34,900 bases of DNA from Gammaproteobacteria bacterium (GCA_026708585.1 JAPOUQ010000083.1:1-34900); one strand, 5' to 3'. Positions 8,068 to 17,607 are shown, counted from the first letter of the stretch. The notes: generated by a model not told the origin, from the letters alone. Numbers and translations: made by a program.

Positions 8068-10152
8068 TTGAATAAAATTATTAAGACCTTTCAATATGGT
8101 CAGCACGAGGTTCGACTGGAAACTGGTGTAATTGCTAGACAAGCACAAGGTGCGGTTATAGCAAGTATGGGTGATACTGTGGTTATGTCCACGGTTGTTG
8201 GTCGAAAAGAGCAATCACCCGGACAGGATTTCTTCCCACTCACTGTAGATTATGAAGAGCGCTCATATTCAGCCGGAAAGATTCCAGGCGGCTTCTTTAA
8301 ACGGGAGGGTAGACCCTCTGAAAATGCTATTCTGACTTGCCGATTGATTGATCGACCTATCCGTCCTCTATTCCCTGATGGATTTTTGAACGAGGTTCAG
8401 ATTATCGTAACTGTGTTGTCGCTGGATCCAGAGATCAATCCTGATATTGTTGCTATGCTGGGTACTTCTGCTGCCTTGGAAATATCTGGCATTCCGTTTG
8501 ATGGCCCGATTGCTGCTACTCGGGTTGGTTATGTGAATGGGGAATATGTCTTGAACCCTAATCGATCGATCGTACAAACAAAGTCAGATTTGGATTTGGT
8601 AGTGGCTGGGACCCAAAATGCTGTATTGATGGTTGAATCAGAAGCGAATATTCTGTCTGAGGAAGTTATGCTTGGTGCAGTTATGTTTGGGCATCGTGAA
8701 GGATTAACTGCAATTCAGGCTATACAGGAGTTAGGTCAAGAGGCGGGCAAAGAACCATGGGATTGGCAACCTGCTCAAAAAGACGAAAGCATCGCAGATC
8801 AGGTCAAGCAATTTGCTGAAGCTGGAATTGCTGAAGCCTATGCAATCGCCGACAAAACAGAGCGACTGGCAGCTTTATCTGGAGTTAAAGACCGAGTATT
8901 AAATGAAATCGGCGACCCCGAAACGGATCAACCTTCTGCAACTGACTTGCTCAATGCATTTAAATCTTTAGAGAAGAAACATGTTCGGCAGTTGATTTTG
9001 TCTGGAAATTCTAGAATTGATGGAAGGAATACTGAAACGGTACGACCGATCACTATCGAAACCGGAATTCTGCCAAGGACTCATGGGTCTGTAGTGTTCA
9101 CCCGAGGAGAGACCCAAGCAATAGTAGTCGTTACTTTAGGTACAGACCGAGATGCGCAACTGATCGATGCTCTTGAAGGAGATTATCGAGATAGCTTCAT
9201 GTTGCACTATAACTTTCCACCTTACTGTGTTGGAGAAACGGGTCGAGTAGGTTCTCCAAAACGTCGTGAAATTGGTCATGGACGATTGGCCAAGCGAGGA
9301 ATCAAGGCTGTATTGCCCAGTCAAGAAGATTTTCCTTATACAATCCGTGTTGTTTCAGAAATTACTGAGTCAAATGGCTCAAGTTCCATGGCTACGGTTT
9401 GTGGAACTTCGCTCGCATTGATGCAGGCAGGTGTTAATACCAAGGGAGCAGTTGCAGGAGTTGCTATGGGACTAATTAAAGAGGGAGATGAATTTGCGGT
9501 ATTGACCGACATTTTAGGAGATGAGGATCATCTCGGGGATATGGATTTTAAGGTTGCTGGCACCGCAGATGGGATTACCGCTCTTCAGATGGACATAAAA
9601 ATTGATGGTATAACAGAAGAGATTATGTCTAAAGCGTTAGATCAGGCTAAATCGGGACGGATGCATATTCTAGGAGAAATGAATAAGGCCATTGATTCTG
9701 TTGGTGAGATGTCGGATTACGCTCCTCGCATTATGACAATTCGCATTAAACCCGAAAAAATCCGTGATGTCATTGGCAAAGGTGGTGCCGTGATTCGGTC
9801 AATCTGCGAGGAGACAAATGTGAATATTGATATTGATGATGATGGCACGGTCAAATTGGCCTCAACAGACAATGCAGCTGCTCAGGAAGCAATCAAGCGA
9901 ATTGAGCAAATCACAGCCGATGTCGAAGTCAATCAAATCTATGAAGGAAAGGTAGTTCGGATTATGGGTTACGGTGCCTATGTGAACATTCTACCCGGTC
10001 GTGATGGATTGGTTCATATTTCACAAATATCGAATAAACGCGTAAATGAGGTGAGTGATGTGCTTTCAGAAGGTGATATTGTTCGCGTCAAGGTGCTCGA
10101 AATCGATAAGCAAGGTAAGGTAAGACTTAGCATGAAGGTCCTAGAATCCTGA
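8068..10152 (+). CDS. pnp: Polyribonucleotide nucleotidyltransferase (PNPase)
   Basis: The 694-residue protein is a full-length PNPase, a trimeric phosphorolytic 3'-5' exoribonuclease and degradosome component. Order: first RNase PH domain (from [13 protein letters not shown] at residue 8), helical linker, second catalytic RNase PH domain ([20 protein letters not shown]; catalytic aspartates in [15 protein letters not shown]), KH domain with VIGKGG near 568, and S1 domain ending in LSMKVLES. The start is TTG, chosen because [10 protein letters not shown] aligns with the family start and no ATG or GTG lies in a better place; E. coli pnp also uses TTG. Expression is probably from the rpsO promoter. 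Confidence 0.98.
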   Translation: MNKIIKTFQYGQHEVRLETGVIARQAQGAVIASMGDTVVMSTVVGRKEQSPGQDFFPLTVDYEERSYSAGKIPGGFFKREGRPSENAILTCRLIDRPIRPLFPDGFLNEVQIIVTVLSLDPEINPDIVAMLGTSAALEISGIPFDGPIAATRVGYVNGEYVLNPNRSIVQTKSDLDLVVAGTQNAVLMVESEANILSEEVMLGAVMFGHREGLTAIQAIQELGQEAGKEPWDWQPAQKDESIADQVKQFAEAGIAEAYAIADKTERLAALSGVKDRVLNEIGDPETDQPSATDLLNAFKSLEKKHVRQLILSGNSRIDGRNTETVRPITIETGILPRTHGSVVFTRGETQAIVVVTLGTDRDAQLIDALEGDYRDSFMLHYNFPPYCVGETGRVGSPKRREIGHGRLAKRGIKAVLPSQEDFPYTIRVVSEITESNGSSSMATVCGTSLALMQAGVNTKGAVAGVAMGLIKEGDEFAVLTDILGDEDHLGDMDFKVAGTADGITALQMDIKIDGITEEIMSKALDQAKSGRMHILGEMNKAIDSVGEMSDYAPRIMTIRIKPEKIRDVIGKGGAVIRSICEETNVNIDIDDDGTVKLASTDNAAAQEAIKRIEQITADVEVNQIYEGKVVRIMGYGAYVNILPGRDGLVHISQISNKRVNEVSDVLSEGDIVRVKVLEIDKQGKVRLSMKVLES

Positions 10153-10239
10153 AATTTGTAGAGAGAGTATTTATTTTTATCTGACCAAATAAGGCGCTAA
10201 TCGGGTAAACTTCCAGCATGCACAGTCGGCAAATGGAAG

Positions 10240-10812
10240 ATGAATCCTGAAGTTGGGCAAGTTAGCGTCGAAAAATTTCACTCAATAGGGCAAACCCTTC
10301 GCAACTCTAGGGAAAGTCAGAAACTTTCAAGAACAGATGTTGCAAATTCGCTCAAACTGGGACAAGGCTTTATAGCTGCTCTGGAAAATGACCAATATGA
10401 TTTGTTGCCTGGACATACCTATATCAGAGGCTACATCCGCTCTTATTGTGCGTTATTGAAACTTAACTCCGATGACTTGCTGGATAAATTAGAACTTGGA
10501 CCAGAAACCAATATCGGTATTGCTTCCACAACCAATCTCAATGTGCCTGCCCAACGTGCCACCAGCCCAAGGAGGTCCAATCGGTATCGCTGGTTAATCT
10601 GGATAATATTCACGATCATCGCGATTAGTCTTGGGGGTTTGTATACGACTTTTCAATTTTTGGATCAATCCAGAATTTCAATACCCAATTTGCTTGAATC
10701 AAAATTAATTGGGCAGGAAGAGCAGACCGACAATGGAGTGGAGCCGGTTGATGAAAAGTCCGATTCGTCTCAACCAATTCGTATTGAAGGACTGGCTATA
10801 CCGGTCGAATAA
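10240..10812 (+). CDS. Short RodZ-like membrane protein with cytoplasmic HTH
   Basis: The 190-residue protein has an N-terminal HTH_25 domain (about 14-88: IGQTLRNSRESQKLSRTDVA, then FIAALENDQYDLLPGHTYIR and GYIRSYCALL), typical of RodZ, which links MreB to the elongasome. A basic segment (SPRRSNRYR) precedes one membrane helix at about 118-138, so the topology is N-in/C-out as in RodZ. The periplasmic part is only about 50 residues; the C-terminal DUF4115 domain of the roughly 330-residue E. coli protein is absent and not found in downstream frames. It lies 87 bases after pnp; the usual ispG neighbour is missing. Either a minimal RodZ or a truncated copy. Confidence 0.8.
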   Translation: MNPEVGQVSVEKFHSIGQTLRNSRESQKLSRTDVANSLKLGQGFIAALENDQYDLLPGHTYIRGYIRSYCALLKLNSDDLLDKLELGPETNIGIASTTNLNVPAQRATSPRRSNRYRWLIWIIFTIIAISLGGLYTTFQFLDQSRISIPNLLESKLIGQEEQTDNGVEPVDEKSDSSQPIRIEGLAIPVE

Positions 10813-11016
10813 AAGGAAATGATAGCCAATCCTAATCATTGTCTCGAAAAATCATCTTCACTCTCATCGCTTATCTTTCTCTGAATTTTTCAGGTATTTC
10901 CACTTATCCGAACTTCTCGGACTCGAGTGCATCATCATCCTTGCAACCTGTTTTGGTGTTGCATTCAGACATTCAAAGTACTTATTGTATCTGGATTGTT
11001 TGCTCTTGATCTGTTT

Positions 11017-11240
11017 TCATTCATTTGATTTCACTCGGAAGTTTTTTATTTCTGTTTTAATGTCTTCTAGGTCTAACTGCACCCACTCGTGGTTATGAGG
11101 AAAGGTCTCATGAATGTGCTTTTCCAGTTTCCGAAAGTCAGGAGTTTCCAGTTTGAATTTAATTTTATACGCTCTTTCTAGATCTGATGATTGATAAGCA
11201 GCAAGTCGTTTTTTTTAAGCAATATCCATACCTTAAGCAT
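11017..11240 (-). pseudogene. Remnant of a GIY-YIG/T5orf172-like protein
   Basis: An intact frame at 11017-11208 reads RLAAYQSSDLERAYKIKFKL, ETPDFRKLEKHIHETF, then HEWVQLDLEDIKTEIKNF, ending in TGA. This pattern (R-L-x-x-Y-Q-[ST]-S-D, the E-K-x-I-H helix and the E-W-[VF]-x-x-D-L-E-D-I block) is that of the T5orf172/GIY-YIG-like proteins of phages and mobile regions. Upstream an 8-A run (11209-11216) shifts the frame; before it MLKVWILL fits the K-V-G-[IV] strand of the same domain with W for G. The catalytic GIY N-terminus is missing. After the TGA the same frame stays open to about 10863 without recognised similarity. No intact gene lies in 10813-11276. Confidence 0.55.
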
Positions 11241-11276
11241 CTTGACTCCACATTTATGATATCGATTTCAGTTAGT

Positions 11277-12695
11277 TTATAGAGTTAAAGTATTTTTCGG
11301 AGCTTCAATCGGAATTTGCACAACCATACGCATGCCCGGCTGATTACTTTCAGGTTCAATTGAGCCTTTGTGTAAGTTGATAATGGCTTTCGTCATGCTC
11401 AGTCCAAGACCGCTCCCTGGGCTATTTCGGCTTTGGTCGAGTCGATAAAAGCGAACAAAAATTCCTTCTTTTTCTGATTCGGGAATGCCGGGTCCAGTAT
11501 CAGCGATGATTATTGTGACTTGATCATCAGATAGGTTAAGAGAGACAGAAATCTTGCCATGGTCAGGTGTATATTTAATGGCATTTTCCAAAATATTTGC
11601 AAACGCCTGAAATAAGAGATTTCGGTCGCCATATGCTTTGACATCGGCCTCAATGTCAGCTTTGAGGGTTTGTTGTTTTTCTTCTGCCAGAGGTTCATAG
11701 AAATCCACAATATCCTTGATGAGTGAACTGATTTCAATTTCACAGAACCCTGCCTCAACATGTCCAGCTTCGATTTTCGCAATTCTTAGCAGGGCATTAA
11801 ATGTCGCGAGCAGTGAGTCGGCTGCTTCAATAGATTTTTCAAGGCTTTCGGCTAGTTCAGAGTCTGATTCAGATTTATTGAGACTTTCTTCAAGTTTATG
11901 TCGTAAGCGTGAAAGGGGAGTTCGAAGGTCATGTGCTATATTGTCGGATACTCGACGGATATCTTCCATCAAGGTTTCAATCCGATCAAGCATTACGTTT
12001 AAGTTTGCTGCCACCAAATCAAGATCATCAGCCTCTTTACTCAGTGGTACACGCTCAGACATATTGCCAGACATAATGCTGGTTGTTGTTTGGTTTATTC
12101 TGGCTATTTTTTTTGTGGCTTTTCGACCAAGTAATGTACCACCCAAAGCACTCAGAAGAATCATGACTACAATTCCCCATGCGATCGCAGCCTGAATGCT
12201 TTGTTTGATATCGACTAGGGGTTGAACAATTTTGCCGACCAATAGTCCATAAGGACGTTCTGGGTCTCCGGGTTTGGGTAATTTGAAGATTTTGGCTTGC
12301 GCCAAGTAGGATTCATCACTGGGCAGATCAGATTTAAGGGAAAATTCGATCCATTTCCCTTTTTCTTTTGCACTGGAAGGCCATTTGACTATATTTCCAA
12401 CAATGGGTGTAGCGTTGTGGTTAACTAATAGGTAAATGGTATTGTCTGCTTGTCCGTATCGTTCGACTCGAAAAAGGATGACTCTCTGGAGTCCTTCTAT
12501 ACCTTCTTTATCGTAATGTTCCGCGAGACCTTGAATTTCTGCGTTGACAGCATCCTCTAGCTGTTGTTGCATGTATGCGGTTGAGAATAGATATAAGAAA
12601 TAAAAAATGATCAGTGTAGATATGCTGAAGATAACGATATACAGGGCAGTCAGCTTGGATGCATAACTTTTAAACGGCTTGTTAACATTTAGCAT
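11277..12695 (-). CDS. OmpR-partner sensor histidine kinase
   Basis: The 472-residue inner-membrane kinase has TM1 at about 15-37, a periplasmic region of about 130 residues, TM2 at 168-190, a HAMP domain (about 190-243), a HisKA dimerisation domain with phospho-acceptor His255 in NIAHDLRTPLSRLRHKLEE, and an HATPase domain with N-box ANILENAIKYTPDHG (366-380), G1 DTGPGIPESE (399 on) and G2 GSGLGL (427-432). All catalytic elements are present. The signal sensed is unknown; the sensor region lacks cysteine clusters or other telling motifs. It overlaps the 3' end of the response-regulator gene by 14 bases, so the two are translationally coupled. Confidence 0.93.
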   Translation of the reverse strand: MLNVNKPFKSYASKLTALYIVIFSISTLIIFYFLYLFSTAYMQQQLEDAVNAEIQGLAEHYDKEGIEGLQRVILFRVERYGQADNTIYLLVNHNATPIVGNIVKWPSSAKEKGKWIEFSLKSDLPSDESYLAQAKIFKLPKPGDPERPYGLLVGKIVQPLVDIKQSIQAAIAWGIVVMILLSALGGTLLGRKATKKIARINQTTTSIMSGNMSERVPLSKEADDLDLVAANLNVMLDRIETLMEDIRRVSDNIAHDLRTPLSRLRHKLEESLNKSESDSELAESLEKSIEAADSLLATFNALLRIAKIEAGHVEAGFCEIEISSLIKDIVDFYEPLAEEKQQTLKADIEADVKAYGDRNLLFQAFANILENAIKYTPDHGKISVSLNLSDDQVTIIIADTGPGIPESEKEGIFVRFYRLDQSRNSPGSGLGLSMTKAIINLHKGSIEPESNQPGMRMVVQIPIEAPKNTLTL

Positions 12696-13362
12696 CGCTC
12701 AATGTCCATCCAACTCCTCTGATGGTCAATAACATTTGGTCATCGAAGTCCTTGTCAATTTTGCTGCGCAAGCGACTGACGTGTACATCCACCACATTGG
12801 TTTGAGGATCAAATTTGTAGTCCCAGACATGGAGTAATAGCATTTCGCGCGTTACAATCTGATTGCTATGGCGCATGAAGCATTCCAAGAGGCTAAATGA
12901 ACGTGGTTCGAGTTCGATCAATTTCTCATTACGCCAAACTTCGCGAGTCAACAGATCCATTTTCAGATTACCGACTACCAAAGTCGTTTCTTGGGTTTGC
13001 GAATGATTTCGCCGGTTGAGTGCATGGATTCGAGCTAGCAATTCAGAAAATGCAAAGGGTTTGGTAAGGTAATCATCGCCACCTGCATTCAATCCCAAGA
13101 CTCGATTGTCCGTATCGCCAAGAGAACTCAGGATCAAAGTCGGTGTCTGATTGCCTTGCTCGCGTAATCGTCTGATTAAATCCAGTCCGTCCATTCCTGG
13201 TAGCATCCTATCAACGATAAGCACGTCATAGTTTCCACTCATCGCTATTTCAACACCTTCATCACCACGCAACGCATGGTCAGCCTGATGACCATTTTCG
13301 ATCAGATTGTTAATGATGTGGGTGGCAATTTCTTCGTTATCTTCAATGATCAGAATATGCAT
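12682..13362 (-). CDS. OmpR/PhoB-family response regulator
   Basis: The 226-residue protein has a receiver domain with acidic pocket E7-D8, phospho-acceptor Asp51 in DVLIVDRMLPGMDG and Lys101 in YLTKPFAF, then a winged-helix DNA-binding domain (about 125-220: ELEPRSFSLLECFMRHSNQI, and NVVDVHVSRLRSKID). It is the first gene of the two-component pair and overlaps the kinase gene. Upstream on the same strand TATAAT at 13449-13454 is a possible -10 element about 87 bases before the ATG; no good -35 was found. No Shine-Dalgarno is visible. Target genes are unknown. Confidence 0.95.
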   Translation of the reverse strand: MHILIIEDNEEIATHIINNLIENGHQADHALRGDEGVEIAMSGNYDVLIVDRMLPGMDGLDLIRRLREQGNQTPTLILSSLGDTDNRVLGLNAGGDDYLTKPFAFSELLARIHALNRRNHSQTQETTLVVGNLKMDLLTREVWRNEKLIELEPRSFSLLECFMRHSNQIVTREMLLLHVWDYKFDPQTNVVDVHVSRLRSKIDKDFDDQMLLTIRGVGWTLSDAKC

Positions 13363-13657
13363 AGGTACGAGTAGATTTTTATGCAGTAACTGTCATGTTT
13401 TTCACACCTGTTTGCAAGACAGCGACTCCTAGTGTTAAACAAACCAGTATTATACAAACTCAATTTGTAGAGTGTATGTTTTGAGTAATCAGATTCTGGC
13501 AAGAGCTGAAACTTCATATATTGCTGGTATATTTTGACATATTATCAGTGGTTGATGGTTGCTAGACAGCATATTTCTGTTTCGAAACTACATTTTCAAC
13601 AATAGATTTCAGCAATTGTTCACTAGTGAGAGATTTGCATTAATGCCGAGCTCGGTA

Positions 13658-13846
13658 TTATCTATCGGGCCATTCGTCCCAAGACCAACACGCGGCAATG
13701 TCGCACTCCCTGATGTAGGGTGTGGACTCTACGGTCAATACTTCGAGCCATTTATCATCCGTCTCCTGCGGATTCATCTCAGCCGCCTTCTCAAGCGCCG
13801 CTTCGATGAAGGATGTTCGTGTGGGGTGATTAGCGAGTATGGTCAA
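13658..13846 (-). CDS. Unrecognised 62-residue frame, probably a gene fragment
   Basis: The frame starts at TTG and contains ANHPTRTSFIEAALEKAAEM, then NPQETDDKWLEVLTVE and ends IAACWSWDEWPDR. It is richer in G and C than its surroundings, resembling the adjacent RloB-like remnant, and lies just downstream of it on the same strand. The neighbouring frame GDVSMDAEVSLDHTR just upstream may belong to the same broken gene. No family is recognised. Between this frame and the response regulator (13363-13657) no gene is seen. Confidence 0.25.
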   Translation of the reverse strand: MTILANHPTRTSFIEAALEKAAEMNPQETDDKWLEVLTVESTPYIRECDIAACWSWDEWPDR

Positions 13847-13975
13847 GACTCACTTCAGCGTCCATTGAAACGTCACCGTAAAAATTCCTTAGCGTATGAT
13901 TCTGCCCCTTTCCCGATCCGATCCGCATATAACTATTTTGGTGCCGATGCTGGGGGAGGATACTTAAGAATAAAT

Positions 13976-14650
13976 TCACATCTCCTCTTGTGCCCGCTCA
14001 TGGGCGGCTTTAATGGCTTTCGTCAAATCGCCCACCGTCGTAGAGGGTCGCCCATGTGGGTCACCTTCATCTTCCCGACGACGAAGTAGCACCTGTCCCC
14101 GTTTTCCTGCAAGGGGAACTCGATCCACCATTTCTTCGCAGTCTAGCACCTTTGCTCATGACCTCTTGTATTCGGTCCGCAAACGCTGCAATTCCTGTTG
14201 TATTTAATGGCAGTTATCCGGTCGATCATAATCCTGCTCATGTAAGATCAACCAGACTTCAAAGCATGGATTTTATCTTGCAACCCCAATTCCGTTGGTC
14301 TCACAAAGATTGACTGCTTCTTGATATCTCTCATGTTCATCCCGATCAAACACAACCCAAACCTGATCTCGTTTTTCAAACAGATTCTGCTTCCGACTGC
14401 TACCTCGCGCCAATCCTTCTGATTTAGCAAATTTCAATGCTTTTTCAGCGATTGTGATCGGGCCACCCACACCATCATGGCTTTCGATTGAAACCAGAGC
14501 ATCTCTATAAAATTTCCGTATGGCGGAAAAATTTGCAGGCCCTGTATTTTCACCTTCACAAAATAGGGTGAACAGAACCTTGGGCTCTTTGCTCGACCCT
14601 CGTCGACCGATTCTGCCCGTTTGACGCTTTGCTACTTTAATGGGACTCAA
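13976..14650 (-). pseudogene. RloB/AbiLii-like Toprim-type defence protein with three in-frame stops
   Basis: One continuous frame of 225 codons from TTG 14650 encodes an RloB-like protein broken by TAA (14273-14275), TAA (14204-14206) and TGA (14156-14158). Before the first stop: FTLFCEGENTGPANF (the E-G-E-x-T Toprim-like motif), GVGGPITIAEKALKFA, and VWVVFDRDEHERYQEAV (D-x-D motif). After it: NPCFEVWLILHEQDYDRPDN, a strong RloB signature, then QQELQRLRTEYKRS, then KVLDCEEMVDRVPLAGKR and a C-terminal TVGDLTKAIKAAHERAQEEM. Order and length (about 220) match intact RloB. It overlaps the AAA-ATPase remnant upstream by 14 bases, as expected for the RloA-RloB (AbiL-type) pair. Higher G+C in the 3' part suggests transfer. 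Confidence 0.75.
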
Positions 14651-14849
14651 GCAATTCAGCTACAGGATCATCGTTTGGTACCGCGCCGAACCGTCCTTGC
14701 AGATATCCTAGGACTGTCGAAAAAATTCCCATTAAATTTGTATCATGGGTTGTCGCAATAAGTTGCGTACCATTTTTGTTCACCAATGGCGAACAAAATA
14801 GTCGCAGAATGGCCTCACTTGCATATGTATGCAGACTGGCATCTAGCGA
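14637..14849 (-). pseudogene. C-terminal remnant of RloA/AbiLi-like AAA ATPase
   Basis: The minus frame reads SLDASLHTYASEAILRLF, then NKNGTQLIATTHDTNLM, then GYLQGRFGAVPNDD and ends VAELLESH-TAA. D-A-S-L-H (D-loop), L-I-A-T-T-H-D (H-switch) and the G-R-[FY]-G-A-[IV]-P tail are hallmarks of RloA-type AAA ATPases. About 40-60 residues normally between the THD motif and the tail are missing, so there is an internal deletion, and nothing of the Walker A/N-terminal part remains. Upstream coding character fades by about 14,900 and the divergent bamC-like gene begins at 14,931. Confidence 0.65.
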
Positions 14850-14930
14850 TATAATTGTATTATAGAATTTAAGCCTATAACTTATAACTGCGTGTTTTTA
14901 AAATTCGATATTGGTAAATCCTAGCATACT

Positions 14931-15680
14931 ATGAACCAAATTCATTCCATCGCCAAAAGTATACTATGTATGCTTAGCATTCTGGTAGTAGTATCGTGTA
15001 GTGGTACATCTCCGAAAGACAGTGCCCCAAGCACCAGACAAAACCCCAAAGAAGCCGATGCGAACAAACAACCAGCTGAATTTCGTGGTGTGGTCATCAA
15101 TCAGGCCGGAGGTCAGCTCTACCAACCAACCTCAACACAATCGTTGGACTTGCCCCCCAGAGTGATCAGTTCAGATAATGAGAATTCAATTGGGAATGAA
15201 GACAGCGGGTCGGTAGGTTATACAGTTTTGCCGATCATTGATGGAGCACGGATTGTCAGTGAAGGGAATCGACAATGGGTAGAAGTTGATACACATAAGA
15301 ATGCGGCGTGGGAAATCATGGAGGAATTCTGGAAAAACAGCGGTATAGGTCTTGTAGAAAATAATCCCGAAACGGGGATGATGGAAACTGAATGGATACA
15401 GAGCCCCAAAGATGTGACAGAAGCGAGATCAGTAGCCATGCGATTTGCCAGATCATTGGTAACCTCACTCACTCAACGAGAAACAGTTTTGCATCAATTT
15501 CGCATTCATTTCGAACAACCAAAAGCAAATAATACTCATATTCATGTATCTCATCGATGGGTTGCCAGAAAGGAAAGAGAAAAAGCCAGAAAGGTTAGTG
15601 AATTTAAATGGACTGAATTGCCCTCTGACCGAGAACGCGTTGCAGATTTTCTTCAAAACATAGTTCTACTTTTTGATTAG
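14931..15680 (+). CDS. bamC: BamC/NlpB-like outer-membrane lipoprotein
   Basis: The 249-residue protein starts with a lipoprotein signal peptide: charged/polar N-terminus, hydrophobic ILCMLSILVVV and lipobox V-V-S-C with Cys23. After a low-complexity linker comes a BamC-type domain with WEIMEEFWKNSGIGLVEN and TGMMETEW (about 125-155), closely matching the family pattern W-x-x-x-x-x-F-W-x-x-x-G and G-x-M-E-T-x-W. BamC is an accessory lipoprotein of the BAM complex that inserts outer-membrane beta-barrels. It is shorter than the 344-residue E. coli protein, with one helix-grip domain evident. The usual dapA and purC neighbours are absent; mobile remnants flank it on both sides. Confidence 0.8.
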   Translation: MNQIHSIAKSILCMLSILVVVSCSGTSPKDSAPSTRQNPKEADANKQPAEFRGVVINQAGGQLYQPTSTQSLDLPPRVISSDNENSIGNEDSGSVGYTVLPIIDGARIVSEGNRQWVEVDTHKNAAWEIMEEFWKNSGIGLVENNPETGMMETEWIQSPKDVTEARSVAMRFARSLVTSLTQRETVLHQFRIHFEQPKANNTHIHVSHRWVARKEREKARKVSEFKWTELPSDRERVADFLQNIVLLFD

Positions 15681-15691
15681 TCAGCTATCTC

Positions 15692-15742
15692 CCCTTGATG
15701 CTCAAATATCGATCTCATATCCTCGATAAGATCGTCCAAGGG
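15692..15742. repeat. Nested inverted repeat between bamC-like gene and integrase
   Basis: Outer arms CCCTTG (15692-15697) and CAAGGG (15737-15742) enclose inner arms CGATCT (15710-15715) and AGATCG (15729-15734). No T-tract follows on either strand, so it is not a standard intrinsic terminator. It could be a transcription-end structure for the convergent genes or an att-related site. The remainder of 15681-15880 shows nothing else. Confidence 0.35.
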
Positions 15743-15880
15743 TGGTTAGGAAATCCAATATCGAATGTTGAGTTAACACGATAGAGAATAAACGACAATT
15801 TTCTTCAAAAGAGGAGATAAATAGTTGGTAATTTATCCAACACTTTGTACCACAGGCTAAATGATGGATATGCTGGAAAT

Positions 15881-17104
15881 TTATTCCGATTCTTGATTTA
15901 TCTGTTCTATCAAGTTTTCAAGTATCTTGCGACACTTCTTCATGCAATGCTCATCCCACTGCTTCATGACCGCTCGACGTTTGCGGAGTAAATCTGATCG
16001 GAAATACGAGGCTTCAACACCCTGAACACTATGAGCTAAGGCTTGTTCAGCTAGTTCCCTGCTTACACCTTTTTCAGCCGCCCAATCCCTGAATGAAGAT
16101 CGCAACCCATGAATTGTCGTTTGTTTTCCGTAACCAACATAGCGAATTAAGTGACTGAAGGAATTTTCACCAAGCGGATTCCTTGGGCATCTTGTAGACG
16201 GAAAAAGGTAACCGGACCCATCCTTGAGAGGTTTGACGATTTCAAGAATCAATATCATTCCCTCAGTGATCGGTACACGGTGTTCCTTATTCGCTTTCAT
16301 GCGCGAGCTTGGAATTTTCCATATTCGATTTTTCAAATTGATTTCCGTCCATTTTGCATTTCGTGCTTCACTTGATCGACATGCAGTCAAAGTAAGCCAG
16401 CAAATGGCAGCCATGGCAGCCATATTGACGTCGGCTTTCCATACCGCTTCAAGCATTCTGGGAACTCGTGAGTAGGGGAGAGCACGATGATGAGATTTTT
16501 TGGGATTTTGTTTCGGCAATGCACCATCAATTGCTTCACCAGCCAAGTTGCTATCGATATAACCATAAGCCATTGCTAGTTTGAATACAGCACTCATTCT
16601 TTGTCGTGTTTTTCTTGCTAGATTGGGTTTGTCGATCCAAAGCGGCACCAGAATATTCAGGACATCCTCTCGACTTACCTCATCAATCGGGGTATTGCCG
16701 ATTACCGAAGTAACATATTTATCCATACCTTCCTTCCAGTTCTTGCCGGTTTTGGGATTTCGCCATGTTACTTTCAAATTATCAAGAGTTTCTTCCTGAA
16801 TTTGAGCAAACGAAGGTAGTAGATTATCGCGTTTTTTTGTTTGTTTAAGTGTACTTCTTCCGGTAATTGGATTACCTCCTGCTAACACTTCTGCACGATT
16901 GCATATCGCTTTTTCCTTTGCTTCAGTAAGTGAGGTTGCTGGCCATCCACCTAAACCAATATCACAACGTTTTCCTTGGATCATAATCCTTTGTACGAAT
17001 TGTTTACTACCTCCCGGTGCTACCCGAAGATAAAGACCAAGTGCTACTCGATACATGCCAGGTTGGTTTATTGCATTTAGTTGGTTCGATTTCAATAATC
17101 TCAA
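15881..17104 (-). CDS. P4-type tyrosine recombinase/integrase
   Basis: The 407-residue protein is a full-length phage/island integrase. It has an N-terminal DUF4102-like domain (to about 80: LYLRVAPGGSKQFVQRI, DIGLGGWPATSLTEA), a core-binding SAM-like domain (about 100-190) and a catalytic domain with the complete set Arg243 (TACRSSEARNAKW), Lys270, His332 and Arg335 (HGLRSSFRDW), His358 (ALAHS) and Tyr367. It therefore looks active. It lies alone between bamC and aroG, with decayed defence genes beyond bamC, and no tRNA is adjacent. The usual att site is not identified. Confidence 0.95.
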   Translation of the reverse strand: MRLLKSNQLNAINQPGMYRVALGLYLRVAPGGSKQFVQRIMIQGKRCDIGLGGWPATSLTEAKEKAICNRAEVLAGGNPITGRSTLKQTKKRDNLLPSFAQIQEETLDNLKVTWRNPKTGKNWKEGMDKYVTSVIGNTPIDEVSREDVLNILVPLWIDKPNLARKTRQRMSAVFKLAMAYGYIDSNLAGEAIDGALPKQNPKKSHHRALPYSRVPRMLEAVWKADVNMAAMAAICWLTLTACRSSEARNAKWTEINLKNRIWKIPSSRMKANKEHRVPITEGMILILEIVKPLKDGSGYLFPSTRCPRNPLGENSFSHLIRYVGYGKQTTIHGLRSSFRDWAAEKGVSRELAEQALAHSVQGVEASYFRSDLLRKRRAVMKQWDEHCMKKCRKILENLIEQINQESE

Positions 17105-17607
17105 AATAATTGCCTCTAAAATTTATACAACATATATCCCACATTACGAGCATCCCCTGAAGGTTGAATGAACAAGAGAAATTTATGATGATTTCACAAA
17201 TAAAGGAAAATTATTTTGCTATTTTGGAAATAGAATATTTGTATTTTTGTTATCGAATAAAATGAACTGAAACACCAAAAGGAGTATCTGTTGCGGTTTG
17301 TTCGAGAGTTTTAGTCCGAGTTCCGTTCGGTAAACAGGGTTGATCTTCAACATTCACCCGAGATATGAGCTCCCTCGTTCAATAGGGTGCAAGATTTTGT
17401 GTTATCATCGCTACAGGCTCCGATGGGGATACGGTACTCTGGGCAATAGTCCACCATCGTACTAACAATCATGACAGCTTCCAAGCGATTGCTGTAGATC
17501 CATTCGTAGCCAAACTCCTAACTGATAATTGGCAGCTATACGAAACTTGAACACGTGATCTGTCACTATGCTCTATTCCTTGCTAGGATTTACTCTACAA
17601 TTTAGCC
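17105..17607. other. Intergenic region between integrase and aroG
   Basis: No gene is supported. The first third is very AT-rich. On the minus strand about 17,338-17,507 is an open frame containing EFGYEWIYSNRLEAVMIV and STMVDYCPEYRIPIGAC without a recognised family, bounded by stops. The plus strand over the same stretch is also open (ATGSDGDTVLWAIVHH). TACAAT lies directly before the aroG start (six bases upstream of the ATG) but without a matching -35. Confidence 0.4.

Noticed and set aside
11716-12195. A 159-codon plus-strand frame
   Set aside because: It is antisense to the histidine kinase and has the serine-rich composition of a shadow frame.
13559-14089. A 176-codon plus-strand frame as a gene
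   Set aside because: It lies opposite the RloB-like remnant, shows no family features, and its sequence is explained by the coding character of the minus strand.
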